DNA of 64,000 nt, taken from assembly GCA_964448285.1 (NCBI GenBank), contig CAYUWG010000011.1:21035-85034 (forward strand). Reading direction: 5' to 3'. This document shows positions 32,376-41,903 of the stretch, piece by piece. The stretch comes from CAYUWG01 sp964448285. GTDB taxonomy: Bacteria; Bacteroidota; Ignavibacteria; SZUA-365. Position 1 is the first letter of the stretch, and each line of letters begins with the position of its first letter. The notes beneath the pieces are model-generated. The model ran no database searches. It saw nothing but the letters and a program-made list of their open reading frames with translations, and was not told where the DNA came from. Position numbers and translations under genes: made by a program.

Positions 32376-35039
32376 ATGCATGAGCCGGCCAATACGATAC
32401 CTCGATTTTTACATGCGCATGAATTCTGTGAACAGATCGGTGAATCTATTGCTCGTGAAATTCGCTTCGGTAAGAAGCGCTTTGAATGCAGCATCCCATC
32501 GGTGCATTTCAAACGAACGCTCGTCCAATATCTCGTGCGTCGTCTGCGATGGAAGACGATCATCCTTGCGCCGAATAAATCCGTCCAGGCACACTGGTTA
32601 GACCGCAATATGGATGGGAGCCACACCATGGAGGATGTCGCTCTTCAGCTTTGGGGTTCCGCTACGGGGCATCTCGTAAGCGCGATTCCATTTTCCTGTG
32701 CCCCAATCCTTCCGCTCACGATTCATTCGCTGACTGAGAACGATGATGCGAGTCGTCTTGCAAGACACCTCGTCAAATTCCAGTATCGCCTTGTTGTCGT
32801 AGATGAGTGCCCGGCGCTTACGGAGCAATGGTCACAACTGATAAACGAGTTACAACGAAGCGTCGATACGCGGGTGATCGTTCTCCGGTCAGCCGAGAGC
32901 AGCGAAGATGATTTTCAAATTCCATTCACGAGCATTGTTCGCGATGGCTATGCAGTTCCGGTTCAGTGCCTCGTTCAGTTCACACGCGTGGATGATGAGA
33001 TACGGGATAGCGTTCGGGAAATAAATCTGAGGCTGAGAGAGCTTCTTCGGACACTGAGCACAGAACATCTCGAACTCCATACGATGGATTTTTGGATTCA
33101 TCATCAGATTCGTCAGAACGGTGAACAGGCATCAGAGCTTCGCACAGTCTTTCAGCGGTACATTCATCATCATGTCGTGAACCTTTTTGGGAAGGAGGTG
33201 CAAGCTGCCGAGTTGCATTCGCCGATTGCCTTACGAGATTATGTTGTCCTGCTCAAGGAATATGACCGACAGTATCTTTCAATCCAGAATTCGGAAGAAG
33301 CAGAGCGTCGAAGCGGGGAATTGAATGACTTCCTTCATTCACTGATGGCAAACGGACAACTGATGCACAACGACGCGTTGCGCCTTCATCCAAAAAAAAC
33401 GGAACGTGTTCTGGAAATCCTTCGCAAGGAACAGCGTGACCTTTCCGATCGAGTACGTGCATTGGTCATCGTCGAAGATGCGGGTGTGTCGTCCAGCAAC
33501 CACGACTTCGGAGAGGGTGACGATTCAACGCTTACCGGGTACAACCTTCTTCAGACATTCCTACAGGAAGGAGAGGTTGGGCGGCTTCATCCGGTGTTAT
33601 GCACAGGCTCCACCTTCCTTTGTCAAGACGACCTTGTCATTCCGCTCCTTGCCGAAGCGCAGCATGTTATCACGCAGCACGGATACGACATCACAATCAC
33701 GCATACAAGTCATACGGGCGTAAGCGAGCTGTACGGTGAAGGAGGTGATTGGAATTCAAAAACCTATCGCATGGTCGGAACGGCATTGCTCGAACGAGGA
33801 ATTACGCGGTGCATGATCGGCGAGGGCAGTTTGTTCGAATCGGGGTGGGAGCGAACGAACGCCAACGTGCTCATCGACCTGTCCGAACGGCACCGTGGGT
33901 ACTATCTCAATCAACCTGAACAACCGTTTCGGGCAGGCCTGGCAGTACATGGTTCCGTCGTGAATCATTGGGACGTCATTGCAGTGTGCGATGAATCGCC
34001 TGCCGGTTATGCGGATTACGAATGGTTCCGTTCAAAGCATGAAGCGATTGTCGTCCCAAATGATGACGGTTTAATTCTTCGTGGAGTCGGGCATGTGCAT
34101 CCGAAGTTTATCGGTCTTGCGCCAAAGGAAAGTGTTGAGCATTGCGAGAGTCTCAACAGCAATTTTCTCAAACGTGCGGGTGAGCGGGAACGCGTGTTCA
34201 AGCAATGGGCGATCGGACAAGAGACAGGCAGTGTTTCGCGGGACCAGGCGGTCATCGTTCCACATGAGGGAGCGACGCCGGCACTTCAGTTCGAAGGTCC
34301 GCAACGCGATCAACTTGAATGGGAGATGGAGCAGTACAGAGAACGTGTTCACGCGCAAAAGCTCCATTACACGTTTGCGATCACGATTGGAATCGGTGCA
34401 ATGATGTCTGCGCTTCTGTTTCTGCCGAATGTTACAGGCGCTGTTTTTGGAACTGTCATTCTTGCGTCCATGATCGGGTATATCACCGTTCATTGGATGC
34501 GCCTTCGATATATGAAGCCTTCGAACAGCAGTTTGACGAACGCGCAATTCATCCTGAAGGCTGCAAAGGCAACGCTTGCCGCAATGAGCGAGATAGAGCC
34601 GACCTCCGACATCCCTCGCGAAACAGCGTTGCTCGTGAACACATGCATTGATGGAACTCACATCGTCGTTACGAATGAGTTGTCTCCTGAATTGAGTCAC
34701 ATATTCGCATCGGTGTTCAGAGACATCTTCTTTCCCGTCTATAATCAACGATACTTCCTTCACAGCTTTCGGATGGATGTCATTGGAATGCCATTGCGAT
34801 CTCTGTCTGCATTCGATGATTGGAGTTCGCTTGTGAAGCCCGGTATGTTGATCCCCGTGCCTGCTCGTTTTTCGGAACGGCTCGATCATGCTGAATTATT
34901 CCTCAAGCATTTCTCTGCAACCTTCGGTCGTATGCAACTCATCTCAACGGATTTGGTGAATGGCGCTCAGTATGTTCGTGGACATGAAGGAATGCAGTTC
35001 TATCCCTCAATGCCGTTTGTCGTGCAGGTCTTGTCCTGA
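32376..35039 (+). CDS. Degenerate superfamily-2 helicase-like protein with membrane segments
   Basis: 887 residues from ATG 32376 (TTG 32349 would add nine). The N-terminal part follows a DEAD/DEAH helicase: T-I-I-L-A-P-N-K-S (61-69, motif Ia), V-V-V-D-E-C-P (141-147, motif II), and after a divergent motif III a V-R-D-G-Y-A-V-P segment. The second half has G-E-G-S-L-F-E-S-G-W (near 481), N-V-L-I-D-L, N-H-W-D-V-I, R-S-K-H-E-A and G-V-G-H-V-H-P (near 570), matching a known large helicase family. But the P-loop is gone (I-P-S-V-H-F-K-R-T where G-x-G-K-T is expected) and motif VI is scrambled. Two membrane helices follow (about 664-710), then a C-terminal domain. ATP-driven unwinding is unlikely. 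Confidence 0.7.
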   Translation: MHEPANTIPRFLHAHEFCEQIGESIAREIRFGKKRFECSIPSVHFKRTLVQYLVRRLRWKTIILAPNKSVQAHWLDRNMDGSHTMEDVALQLWGSATGHLVSAIPFSCAPILPLTIHSLTENDDASRLARHLVKFQYRLVVVDECPALTEQWSQLINELQRSVDTRVIVLRSAESSEDDFQIPFTSIVRDGYAVPVQCLVQFTRVDDEIRDSVREINLRLRELLRTLSTEHLELHTMDFWIHHQIRQNGEQASELRTVFQRYIHHHVVNLFGKEVQAAELHSPIALRDYVVLLKEYDRQYLSIQNSEEAERRSGELNDFLHSLMANGQLMHNDALRLHPKKTERVLEILRKEQRDLSDRVRALVIVEDAGVSSSNHDFGEGDDSTLTGYNLLQTFLQEGEVGRLHPVLCTGSTFLCQDDLVIPLLAEAQHVITQHGYDITITHTSHTGVSELYGEGGDWNSKTYRMVGTALLERGITRCMIGEGSLFESGWERTNANVLIDLSERHRGYYLNQPEQPFRAGLAVHGSVVNHWDVIAVCDESPAGYADYEWFRSKHEAIVVPNDDGLILRGVGHVHPKFIGLAPKESVEHCESLNSNFLKRAGERERVFKQWAIGQETGSVSRDQAVIVPHEGATPALQFEGPQRDQLEWEMEQYRERVHAQKLHYTFAITIGIGAMMSALLFLPNVTGAVFGTVILASMIGYITVHWMRLRYMKPSNSSLTNAQFILKAAKATLAAMSEIEPTSDIPRETALLVNTCIDGTHIVVTNELSPELSHIFASVFRDIFFPVYNQRYFLHSFRMDVIGMPLRSLSAFDDWSSLVKPGMLIPVPARFSERLDHAELFLKHFSATFGRMQLISTDLVNGAQYVRGHEGMQFYPSMPFVVQVLS

Positions 35040-35084
35040 ATAATTCAATTTCCTTGCATGGACAATTCGGTTAGATTGGAACCG

Positions 35085-37619
35085 ATGAAACAGGTGCATC
35101 GCTTTCGGATGGTTCTCCTTCTCTGTATCGGGATTCTCGCAGGTTGGTGTGTTCTCGACATCAAAGGAGAAAAGGAGGATTGGGATTTCGTCCAGATTCA
35201 TTACCTCCAAAACACTGCACCCGGATTGATGCACTATTATGCATCGAGGCTTTACGGAAATCCGCATGTGAACATCGACCGGAAGCTCGATGCAGCGTTG
35301 GAGGAAATCCGACGCAATGAAAATGGTCGTTTGAAAACGACGGTCGTTCCCGAATGGCAATCGATTGGACCTTCGAATTTCGCCGGTCGGATACGCGCGC
35401 TTGTTTTCGATCCATCGGACTCAAAGACTCTCTATGCCGGTTCAGCTTCCGGCGGCGTCTTCAAGTCCACAGACGAAGGCAAGTCCTGGAAAGCTGTGAT
35501 GGATTCGGGACCCTCGTTGCCTATCGGTGCACTCGCAATTCATCCGCAATATCCTCAAACGATTTTCGCCGGTACAGGAGAATCGACGGTTCCGCTTCCA
35601 AAAGCTGCAGGCGCGCCGGTCTTCACAGGCGTTGGAATTCTAAAATCCACTAACGGTGGAGCGACATGGGAAAAACTACCGTGGCCTTTCGAAGCAAGCG
35701 CTATAAGTAGGATTCAACTTCACCCAGAATCGCCTGATACGATGCTCGTAAGCACGCGTCAGAACCTCTGGAAAACCACTGACGGCGGCGCGACCTGGAC
35801 GAACGTCCTCAGTGGAGTTATTTCTGATGTGGTTTATCATCAGGGCGATGCTTCGACGGTATTTGCTGCGATTGGAGATGACTACGGAAGCTCGAAGAAT
35901 GGTGTCTATCGCTCCGACGCAGGCGGTGATCGCTATTCATGGATTGCCGTCTCAGAGAATTTTCCTCAAGCGGATTCAACCGGAAGGATCATACTTGCTG
36001 CGACGCCCGCTGATTCAGATCTGTTGCTTGCTTTCATCGCCCGCAAAATTCAGGAGGACGATTTTCTTGCACTCATGAAATCCATCGATGGAGGGAAAAC
36101 ATGGGAACGCCAGATCGGAAGTTTACCATCGGACTTCCCGCTGCAGCAGGCCTTCTATAATTTCTGCGCGGCGATCTCACCAACGGATCCGAATGACGTC
36201 TATGCTGGCGGCCTCGACGTGTGGCGCTCAACTAACAGTGGACGACAGTTCTGGCGGTTGACTTTCGGGAATGGAGAAGTGCACGTCGATCAACATGTGA
36301 TCGCGTTTCAACCTGGAACGGGGGACGTGTTCGTCGGCAACGATGGAGGGGTCTATCGTTACCAGCCAAATGAAAGACCAATACCGAAGTGGACTGCATT
36401 GGGAGCTACGCTGGAAACGGTTCAGTTCTATTCACTCGCAATCGACAATAAACGACCGGGGCGAGTGTTCGGGGGGACACAGGACAATGGGATTCTTCGG
36501 TTGGAATCCGAATCCGAACGGAAGTGGCTCTCGATCCGAGGCGACTCGGATGGTGGTGCACTCGTTTTAGATTCGAACTGGCTTTATTCGATGGTGACGA
36601 CTCTTCGTTATCCGTTTCGCTCATCAAACGGAGGCCAGGCCTGGATGGCGATGAACAATGGGCTTGGCCCGGAGAACCGAAGTAATTGGCTGCAACCTCT
36701 CGCGCTTCATCCAACGGATCGAACGCGATTGTACACTGCAACCCAATTCGTTCACCTTGCGCGAGATGCCAACAATCCATCGATCAATCCCGCCTGGATA
36801 GTCATCAGTCCTGACCTGACGACGCGAAGCCGTCCATATGAATCGATCATTACGACGATGGCAATTCCAAAAACGAACGGTGATTGGATGTACGTAGGAA
36901 CCGGCGATGGAAAAATCCATCGGACGGAGAACCTCAACGATTCTTCACCACAATGGACGGATATCTCAAGCGGTATTCCTTCTCGTTGGATTTCACGTTT
37001 GACAGTCAGTCCACGTGATCATCGCATAGCTTATGCTGTGGTATCGGGGTATGGCGCCGGTCATGTTTTTCAGACGACGAATGGCGGAATGAAGTGGAAT
37101 GATATCACAGGAAATCTTCCTGACATTCCGGTGAATGCCATCATCATATCACCGCTCGATGGCAAGACCTTGTTTATCGCAACGGATGCAGGCGTATGGT
37201 TTAGCAGGGATGATGGCGTCTTATGGGAGCGGTATGGGATGAAGTTGCCGCTTGTGGTTGTGTACGATCTCGTGCTTGATAGTGCGAACGAATTTATCGC
37301 TGCGACCCATGGTCGTGGTGCCTGGGTAGCGGATGCTGTTCTCGGATTGCGGTCTCCACCGGTTGAGCCTTCCTTCAAGGTTGAGGTCTTCCCGCATCCC
37401 GTTCAAGACGAATCACTGACGTTTAAAATCTCTACAGCAAGCGATGTATCTGTTGAGTTATATTCGCTCGTAGGAGATAGGATTGTTTATTCACCAATGC
37501 AAGGACAAACGAAGGATCAAGTCATCGTGAGTATTTCGAACCTCAATCCCGGTGTGTATTACTACCGTGTTTCGGATGGCAGGCAATCGAGAACGGGAAA
37601 AATCGTTACCCTGAAATGA
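35085..37619 (+). CDS. BNR/sortilin-like beta-propeller protein with T9SS sorting domain
   Basis: 844 residues from ATG 35085 (M-K-Q-V-H-R-F); ATG 35058 would add nine. An N-terminal hydrophobic signal or anchor (about 9-25) precedes 10 or more BNR-type blades with the Asp-box S-x-D-x-G-x-[ST]-W: S-T-D-E-G-K-S-W, S-T-N-G-G-A-T-W, T-T-D-G-G-A-T-W, S-I-D-G-G-K-T-W and others. The C-terminal 85 residues are a T9SS sorting domain (P-H-P-V-Q-D to the terminal V-T-L-K). VPS10/BNR propellers of this type bind surface glycans or act as sialidase-like proteins; catalytic residues of sialidases are not evident, so a binding role is more likely. It starts shortly after the helicase-like gene. Confidence 0.88.
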   Translation: MKQVHRFRMVLLLCIGILAGWCVLDIKGEKEDWDFVQIHYLQNTAPGLMHYYASRLYGNPHVNIDRKLDAALEEIRRNENGRLKTTVVPEWQSIGPSNFAGRIRALVFDPSDSKTLYAGSASGGVFKSTDEGKSWKAVMDSGPSLPIGALAIHPQYPQTIFAGTGESTVPLPKAAGAPVFTGVGILKSTNGGATWEKLPWPFEASAISRIQLHPESPDTMLVSTRQNLWKTTDGGATWTNVLSGVISDVVYHQGDASTVFAAIGDDYGSSKNGVYRSDAGGDRYSWIAVSENFPQADSTGRIILAATPADSDLLLAFIARKIQEDDFLALMKSIDGGKTWERQIGSLPSDFPLQQAFYNFCAAISPTDPNDVYAGGLDVWRSTNSGRQFWRLTFGNGEVHVDQHVIAFQPGTGDVFVGNDGGVYRYQPNERPIPKWTALGATLETVQFYSLAIDNKRPGRVFGGTQDNGILRLESESERKWLSIRGDSDGGALVLDSNWLYSMVTTLRYPFRSSNGGQAWMAMNNGLGPENRSNWLQPLALHPTDRTRLYTATQFVHLARDANNPSINPAWIVISPDLTTRSRPYESIITTMAIPKTNGDWMYVGTGDGKIHRTENLNDSSPQWTDISSGIPSRWISRLTVSPRDHRIAYAVVSGYGAGHVFQTTNGGMKWNDITGNLPDIPVNAIIISPLDGKTLFIATDAGVWFSRDDGVLWERYGMKLPLVVVYDLVLDSANEFIAATHGRGAWVADAVLGLRSPPVEPSFKVEVFPHPVQDESLTFKISTASDVSVELYSLVGDRIVYSPMQGQTKDQVIVSISNLNPGVYYYRVSDGRQSRTGKIVTLK

Positions 37620-37795
37620 CCGCGTGTAACTTCATCGGCTGTGTTGCGGTCATTCCGTCCGAATGATTCAGGATTTCGACCGCGCGGCATCAGAATTATT
37701 CAGGAACATTAAACCGACCACCCATAACCCTGTCTGTAGATCGAGGAAATCGTAATTAACCGTTCACACTTTCACCCTTATAGAAGGAGTTCACA

Positions 37796-38656
37796 ATGAA
37801 ACGCACCATCTTTTCCAGTCTCTTGATAGCAGTCTTTGCTTTCAGTGCCTGTGATAAGTCAAGCGTCAACGCCCCGGAAGATGCTGATAGTAAAGCGGCC
37901 TTCCTGAAAGCAATCGAAAACCTGGAACTGAGCACTGACCAACTCGCGCAAGTGGATGAGATGTTCTATCTCGATGAGGAAATGTCAGCGATCATGAATT
38001 CAAAACATGAGGACAACCTCTCAACCCTCGCGAACGGTGTGTCGCCTGGCGTCCAGGATGAACGCAGAGATCGTCGCCATGCCCTCGATATGGCTGCGTT
38101 GATTTACTATCGGTTGATCATTCGAGCCAATCCCGATCTCGCAGAAGAGACGAAGCTTGCCTTACGAGAACTCATCGCTGCATCGAATCAAACGCGTCTC
38201 CAGCTCATCCGAGAAAACATCGGCAACCCGGAGCTTCTTCGACAACTCCTCGCCGCTGAACATCAGGCTTTGATCGACGCGATGAATGCTCTTCTGACAT
38301 CTGAACAACTCACGAAGATTCAGGAGTTGAAGGATAAGATCGAGCAGGAAAGAAAGGATCGTCGGGACAAGTGGATCGAACACCGCATCAACTTCCACGT
38401 GGCGATGATGACGAGATATCTCGGGCTCTCGCCGGAGCAGGCAGATGCAATAAAAACGATCCTCCTCAATCAACATGAGCAAATCAAAACGCTGCGTGAG
38501 CAATACAAGGACGACCCTGAGGGTTTCCGCAATGCTCTGAAAGAACTCCATGAAACCACGCAGCAATTGATCGCTGCCGAACTCACTGAGGAGCAGTTGG
38601 AGAAATGGAACAATCGTCACAAACGCGGCGGTGGCATCATACATCCTCGCAGGTAA
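37796..38656 (+). CDS. Spy/CpxP-like helical lipoprotein
   Basis: 286 residues with a lipobox (F-A-F-S-A-C, Cys19) and an AGAAGGAG ribosome site. The mature protein is almost all helix and strongly charged, with three LTxxQ-type motifs: L-T-S-E-Q-L near 167, L-S-P-E-Q-A near 207 and L-T-E-E-Q-L near 262, as in the Spy/CpxP/zinc-resistance-associated group of periplasmic chaperones. The final residues are basic (R-H-K-R-G-G-G). A periplasmic chaperone or envelope-stress role fits the family. It is a single-gene unit ended by a strong terminator, and the histidine kinase downstream could be the envelope sensor it serves, by analogy with Cpx; this is inference. Confidence 0.8.
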   Translation: MKRTIFSSLLIAVFAFSACDKSSVNAPEDADSKAAFLKAIENLELSTDQLAQVDEMFYLDEEMSAIMNSKHEDNLSTLANGVSPGVQDERRDRRHALDMAALIYYRLIIRANPDLAEETKLALRELIAASNQTRLQLIRENIGNPELLRQLLAAEHQALIDAMNALLTSEQLTKIQELKDKIEQERKDRRDKWIEHRINFHVAMMTRYLGLSPEQADAIKTILLNQHEQIKTLREQYKDDPEGFRNALKELHETTQQLIAAELTEEQLEKWNNRHKRGGGIIHPRR

Positions 38657-38677
38657 GGGAGCTACATTGAGGTTTGG

Positions 38678-38705
38678 AAAACCCCGGGCGACCGGGGTTT
38701 TTTGT
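38678..38705 (+). terminator. Intrinsic terminator after the Spy-like gene
   Basis: An A/C-rich arm ending ACCCCGG, the loop GCGA and the arm CCGGGGT form a perfect GC-rich stem (38681-38698), followed by a run of thymidines with one G (38699-38705). It lies about 25 bp after the stop of the Spy-like lipoprotein. This is the clearest intrinsic terminator in the window. Confidence 0.9.
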
Positions 38706-38868
38706 TGTCCAATAATCAAACAAAACAAAGAATGTGTTCAATGAATGAGGTTCAATAGATCAATCGCATCACAGAAACAGAGAGATTTTCGTCTAATGAA
38801 CGAGCGTAGCTGGCGGTATGGATTTTGAGTGAATTACGTCAAGGGAGGCACAACCACACAAGACCTCC

Positions 38869-40191
38869 ATGCCCATCACAAAACAAATACCCAGTCTAAG
38901 AGATAGGACTCCGAATAAGGAAGAGCTTTTTTCAGCACTAACTTCTATTGCAACCGTACTCGCCAGGGAAGGGGACTTTGAGCGAAAGATTGATTTGATT
39001 CTCGATATCATCGGCACATCCGTCAATGTGGAATTGCTTTCTCTATTTACGCTCGATGAATCCGGCGAAACGTTTACCCTTCGAAACAAATGGCACTCAC
39101 CGCTTTTGACCCAGCAGGTTTCTGAGGACACCGATAGACCGCTTGGTCGGTGGAAAACCCTTCTTGCAACCGGAGAATCGATCAGCGGAAACATGCAGAC
39201 TCTACCGGATGAGATTCGCAAATCCTTTTCATCGAGAAACATTTCGTCCGGCATCATTTCTCCACTGATCGTGCAGGACGATTTACTGGGTTTTCTGGAG
39301 ATCGCAAGCCAATCATCCGGGCAAAAGTGGGATTCATACAGTATGAATTTCGTCAAAGGTGCCGCATCGGTCCTTGCTGTCGCATTGTTCTCCCAACGCG
39401 TTTCGAAGAAATTCCAGACCACGACAAACGAACTTGCTGAACTCCGTCTGATGAGGGAATCGATAACACGTGAAGTCGAGGAAATTCACAAGTGGAAAAA
39501 TCATCTCTTCTCTTCGTTCACGCATCAGTTCCAGACGCCACTCTATACGTTGCTTGGTTTCTCTGCGACTCTTCTCGAAAACGAAGAACTTGACGAAGAC
39601 AAAGAGATTCGCAAAACGTGTCTCCAGCATATCTACGACCAATCAACCCGATTGGAGAAACTGGTTGGGGAACTGATGTACGCTTCGGAACTGCAGGCCC
39701 GAGAGATCCAGCCGACTTATCAAATAGTGAATCTCAAGAGCGTCCTTGATGAATTAGCCGGTATCTTTCGGATGCGATGCGCAAAGGAATCAGTGGATTT
39801 CTATTATGAAGTCCCCGACTCTGATATGACCATCGAGTGCGATCTCTCACAGATCCATCAGCTGTTCTTCAATCTCCTTGAGCGAGGGTTGAACAGTCTC
39901 TCGGAGCGTCAGTGGCTGGGTCTTCGCGCATATGTGGCTCAGGAGTATGTGACAGTCACAGTGTCGGACAATGGTCAGGTCATATCTCCGGAGCGACTCG
40001 AACGCATCTTCGAACCCTTCTACAGCATTTCGCATAGCAGCTCGAACGGCTTCCATGCCAGCCTTGGTTTGAGCATAGCAAAAGACATTGTAGATTTACA
40101 CCGAGGTTTTATTACCGTGGAGAGCAAAACAGGCGAAGGAACGGTTTTCACTGTTGTGCTTCCACGGTACCAATCAAAGCCCCGATCGTAA
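38869..40191 (+). CDS. GAF-domain sensor histidine kinase with altered catalytic motifs
   Basis: 440 residues, no membrane span. A GAF-like domain (about 20-170), a coiled linker, then HisKA with F-T-H-Q-F-Q-T-P: the His (219) is kept but the usual Glu after it is Gln. The ATPase domain lacks two normally essential features: the N-box reads N-L-L-E-R-G-L-N with Arg339 where the Mg-binding Asn belongs, and the G1 box reads D-N-G-Q-V (367-371) instead of D-x-G-x-G. The last boxes (S-L-G-L-S-I-A-K-D-I-V and G-E-G-T-V-F-T) look normal. It may be a pseudokinase, phosphatase or scaffold. The sigma-54 response regulator follows 29 bp later and is its presumed partner. Confidence 0.88.
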   Translation: MPITKQIPSLRDRTPNKEELFSALTSIATVLAREGDFERKIDLILDIIGTSVNVELLSLFTLDESGETFTLRNKWHSPLLTQQVSEDTDRPLGRWKTLLATGESISGNMQTLPDEIRKSFSSRNISSGIISPLIVQDDLLGFLEIASQSSGQKWDSYSMNFVKGAASVLAVALFSQRVSKKFQTTTNELAELRLMRESITREVEEIHKWKNHLFSSFTHQFQTPLYTLLGFSATLLENEELDEDKEIRKTCLQHIYDQSTRLEKLVGELMYASELQAREIQPTYQIVNLKSVLDELAGIFRMRCAKESVDFYYEVPDSDMTIECDLSQIHQLFFNLLERGLNSLSERQWLGLRAYVAQEYVTVTVSDNGQVISPERLERIFEPFYSISHSSSNGFHASLGLSIAKDIVDLHRGFITVESKTGEGTVFTVVLPRYQSKPRS

Positions 40192-40220
40192 ATCCCCAAT
40201 GTTGCTGTACGAAGACCTTC

Positions 40221-41615
40221 ATGGAAAACTCCCCCCTCGACAAACACCCTGTTTTTATCGTTGATGATGAACGCCAGAATCTGGCCCTTCTTCGAATGTG
40301 GATTGAAAAACTCTGGAAGCTTCCTGTACAGGAGTTCATCAATCCACGTGAATGCCTCGATCAACTCCCTCTGGAACCCTGTCTTATTATCTTGGACATC
40401 ATGATGCCGGAGATCGATGGGATTACAGTTTTGAAAAACGTGAAGGAGAATTATCCCTACATCCCGGTTGTGATGTTGTCCGCCCAAGGAAATGTCCAGG
40501 TTGCTGTCGATGCGTTGCGGCTCGGGGCTTACGATTATCTAACCAAACCCGTCGAGAGGGAACGGCTCGAGGTGGTCACCCGGAATGCGATCAAGGAGTT
40601 TCATCTTGCCCTTGAGTTACGTGACATGCAGAAGCGACTTGCTGAGGGAACGATATTTTCTCAGATCATTTCCATCGACGAGAAGATGAAGCGTGTTTTC
40701 GAACTAGTCAAGAAGTCAGCGAACTCCTATGTGTCAATTCTGGTGCAAGGTGAAAGTGGAACCGGCAAGGATCTGATAGCTCATGCGCTTCATAACTTGA
40801 GCAATCGCCGCGACAAACCATTCGTCGTCGTAAACTGTGCGGCGATTCCTTCCGAGTTGTTGGAGAGCGAATTATTCGGACATGAAAAAGGATCTTTCAC
40901 TGGAGCCGACTCTTTGAAGATCGGCAAGTTCGAAGCTGCTAATAACGGAACGTTATTCCTCGATGAGATTGGGACTATGGAGTATCAGCTTCAGGCGAAG
41001 GTGCTTCGTGCGATTCAGCAGAAAGAATTCACGAGAGTCGGCGGCCTGCAGTCCATCAAAGTCGATGTCCGCATTATTTCAGCTACGAATTCCGACCTTC
41101 AGCATATGGTAAAAGAAAACAAGTTCCGCGAGGATCTCTACTATAGGCTCGCCACATTTCCCATTCATATCCCACCTCTTCGAGAGAGGAAGAACGATAT
41201 CGTGCTTCTCGCTGAGTATTTTCTTGAACGTTCTCTCGACAGAAAGCAGAAGGATATCCGAGGCTTTTCGAAGGAGTCTATCATCGCCCTTACTCAGTAT
41301 CCATGGCCTGGAAACGTGCGCGAACTTGAAAGCGTCGTCGATCGCGCGATCATCCTCGCCGATTCGCCGGTCATCGGTATTTCTGAACTGCCGCAGGAAA
41401 TCACGGACCATGTTTACTCTGACGATGAAATGGGTAATGGTCTTTTCCGACTTACCTCACCGAATGACCTCCTCCCGTTTGAGATTTTCAAGAAGAGCAT
41501 TATCCGAAAAGCTGTCGAGCTTTGCGATGGAAACATCAGCGAAGTAGCACAGCGTCTGAACATCAGCCGAACCACGGTTTATCGCATGCTCGAAGACACG
41601 AACGAGACGCTCTAA
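40221..41615 (+). CDS. NtrC-family sigma-54-dependent response regulator
   Basis: 464 residues. Receiver domain (about 9-125) with V-D-D-E-R, acceptor Asp in L-I-I-L-D-I-M-M-P, and the Lys of Y-L-T-K-P. AAA+ domain (about 145-385): Walker A G-E-S-G-T-G-K (about 177-183), sigma-54 contact loop G-S-F-T-G-A (about 224) and Walker B L-F-L-D-E-I-G. A C-terminal Fis-type helix-turn-helix carries E-V-A-Q-R-L-N-I-S-R-T-T-V-Y-R. All ATPase and contact motifs are present, so it should activate sigma-54 promoters when phosphorylated. Its adjacent kinase is degenerate, so phosphate may come from elsewhere. No clear -24/-12 promoter was found close by. Confidence 0.95.
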   Translation: MENSPLDKHPVFIVDDERQNLALLRMWIEKLWKLPVQEFINPRECLDQLPLEPCLIILDIMMPEIDGITVLKNVKENYPYIPVVMLSAQGNVQVAVDALRLGAYDYLTKPVERERLEVVTRNAIKEFHLALELRDMQKRLAEGTIFSQIISIDEKMKRVFELVKKSANSYVSILVQGESGTGKDLIAHALHNLSNRRDKPFVVVNCAAIPSELLESELFGHEKGSFTGADSLKIGKFEAANNGTLFLDEIGTMEYQLQAKVLRAIQQKEFTRVGGLQSIKVDVRIISATNSDLQHMVKENKFREDLYYRLATFPIHIPPLRERKNDIVLLAEYFLERSLDRKQKDIRGFSKESIIALTQYPWPGNVRELESVVDRAIILADSPVIGISELPQEITDHVYSDDEMGNGLFRLTSPNDLLPFEIFKKSIIRKAVELCDGNISEVAQRLNISRTTVYRMLEDTNETL

Positions 41616-41807
41616 CGGCGGAACCATAACGAATCTCACATATACCTGATCAGAGGCGAGTGAGTCTCATCACCATCAGGGTGCCTGATTAGGACTTGAC
41701 CGGTGAACGGTCCTTAGCGGTTTAATCTGTCGTTTGTGCAATACCTATTGTCGTAAGGATTACTTCACGATGGTGTGTCGATCGTAGTCTCATCTTCCAT
41801 TTTGACA

Positions 41808-41844
41808 AAAAAGGACCGCCGCAAGGGGGGTTTACTTGCGGCGG
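41808..41844 (-). terminator. Strong intrinsic terminator (minus strand)
   Basis: CCGCCGCAAG (41816-41825) and CTTGCGGCGG (41835-41844) pair perfectly over ten bases around a 9-base loop. Read on the minus strand the stem is followed by TCC and a run of thymidines (complement of 41807-41812). It would end transcription of the minus-strand barrel gene after a 3' tail of about 280 bases. The stem could also act on plus-strand transcripts from the sigma-54 regulator. Confidence 0.75.
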
Positions 41845-41903
41845 CTTGAGGTTCAATCCTCGAAAAGGTAAGAACTAATAAAAGATAACTATACCGCGGG
41901 GGG

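Noticed and set aside
41849..41870. GGTTCAATCC string resembling a tRNA T-arm
   Set aside because: No anticodon or acceptor stem can be built around it, and a terminator stem overlaps the required sequence.
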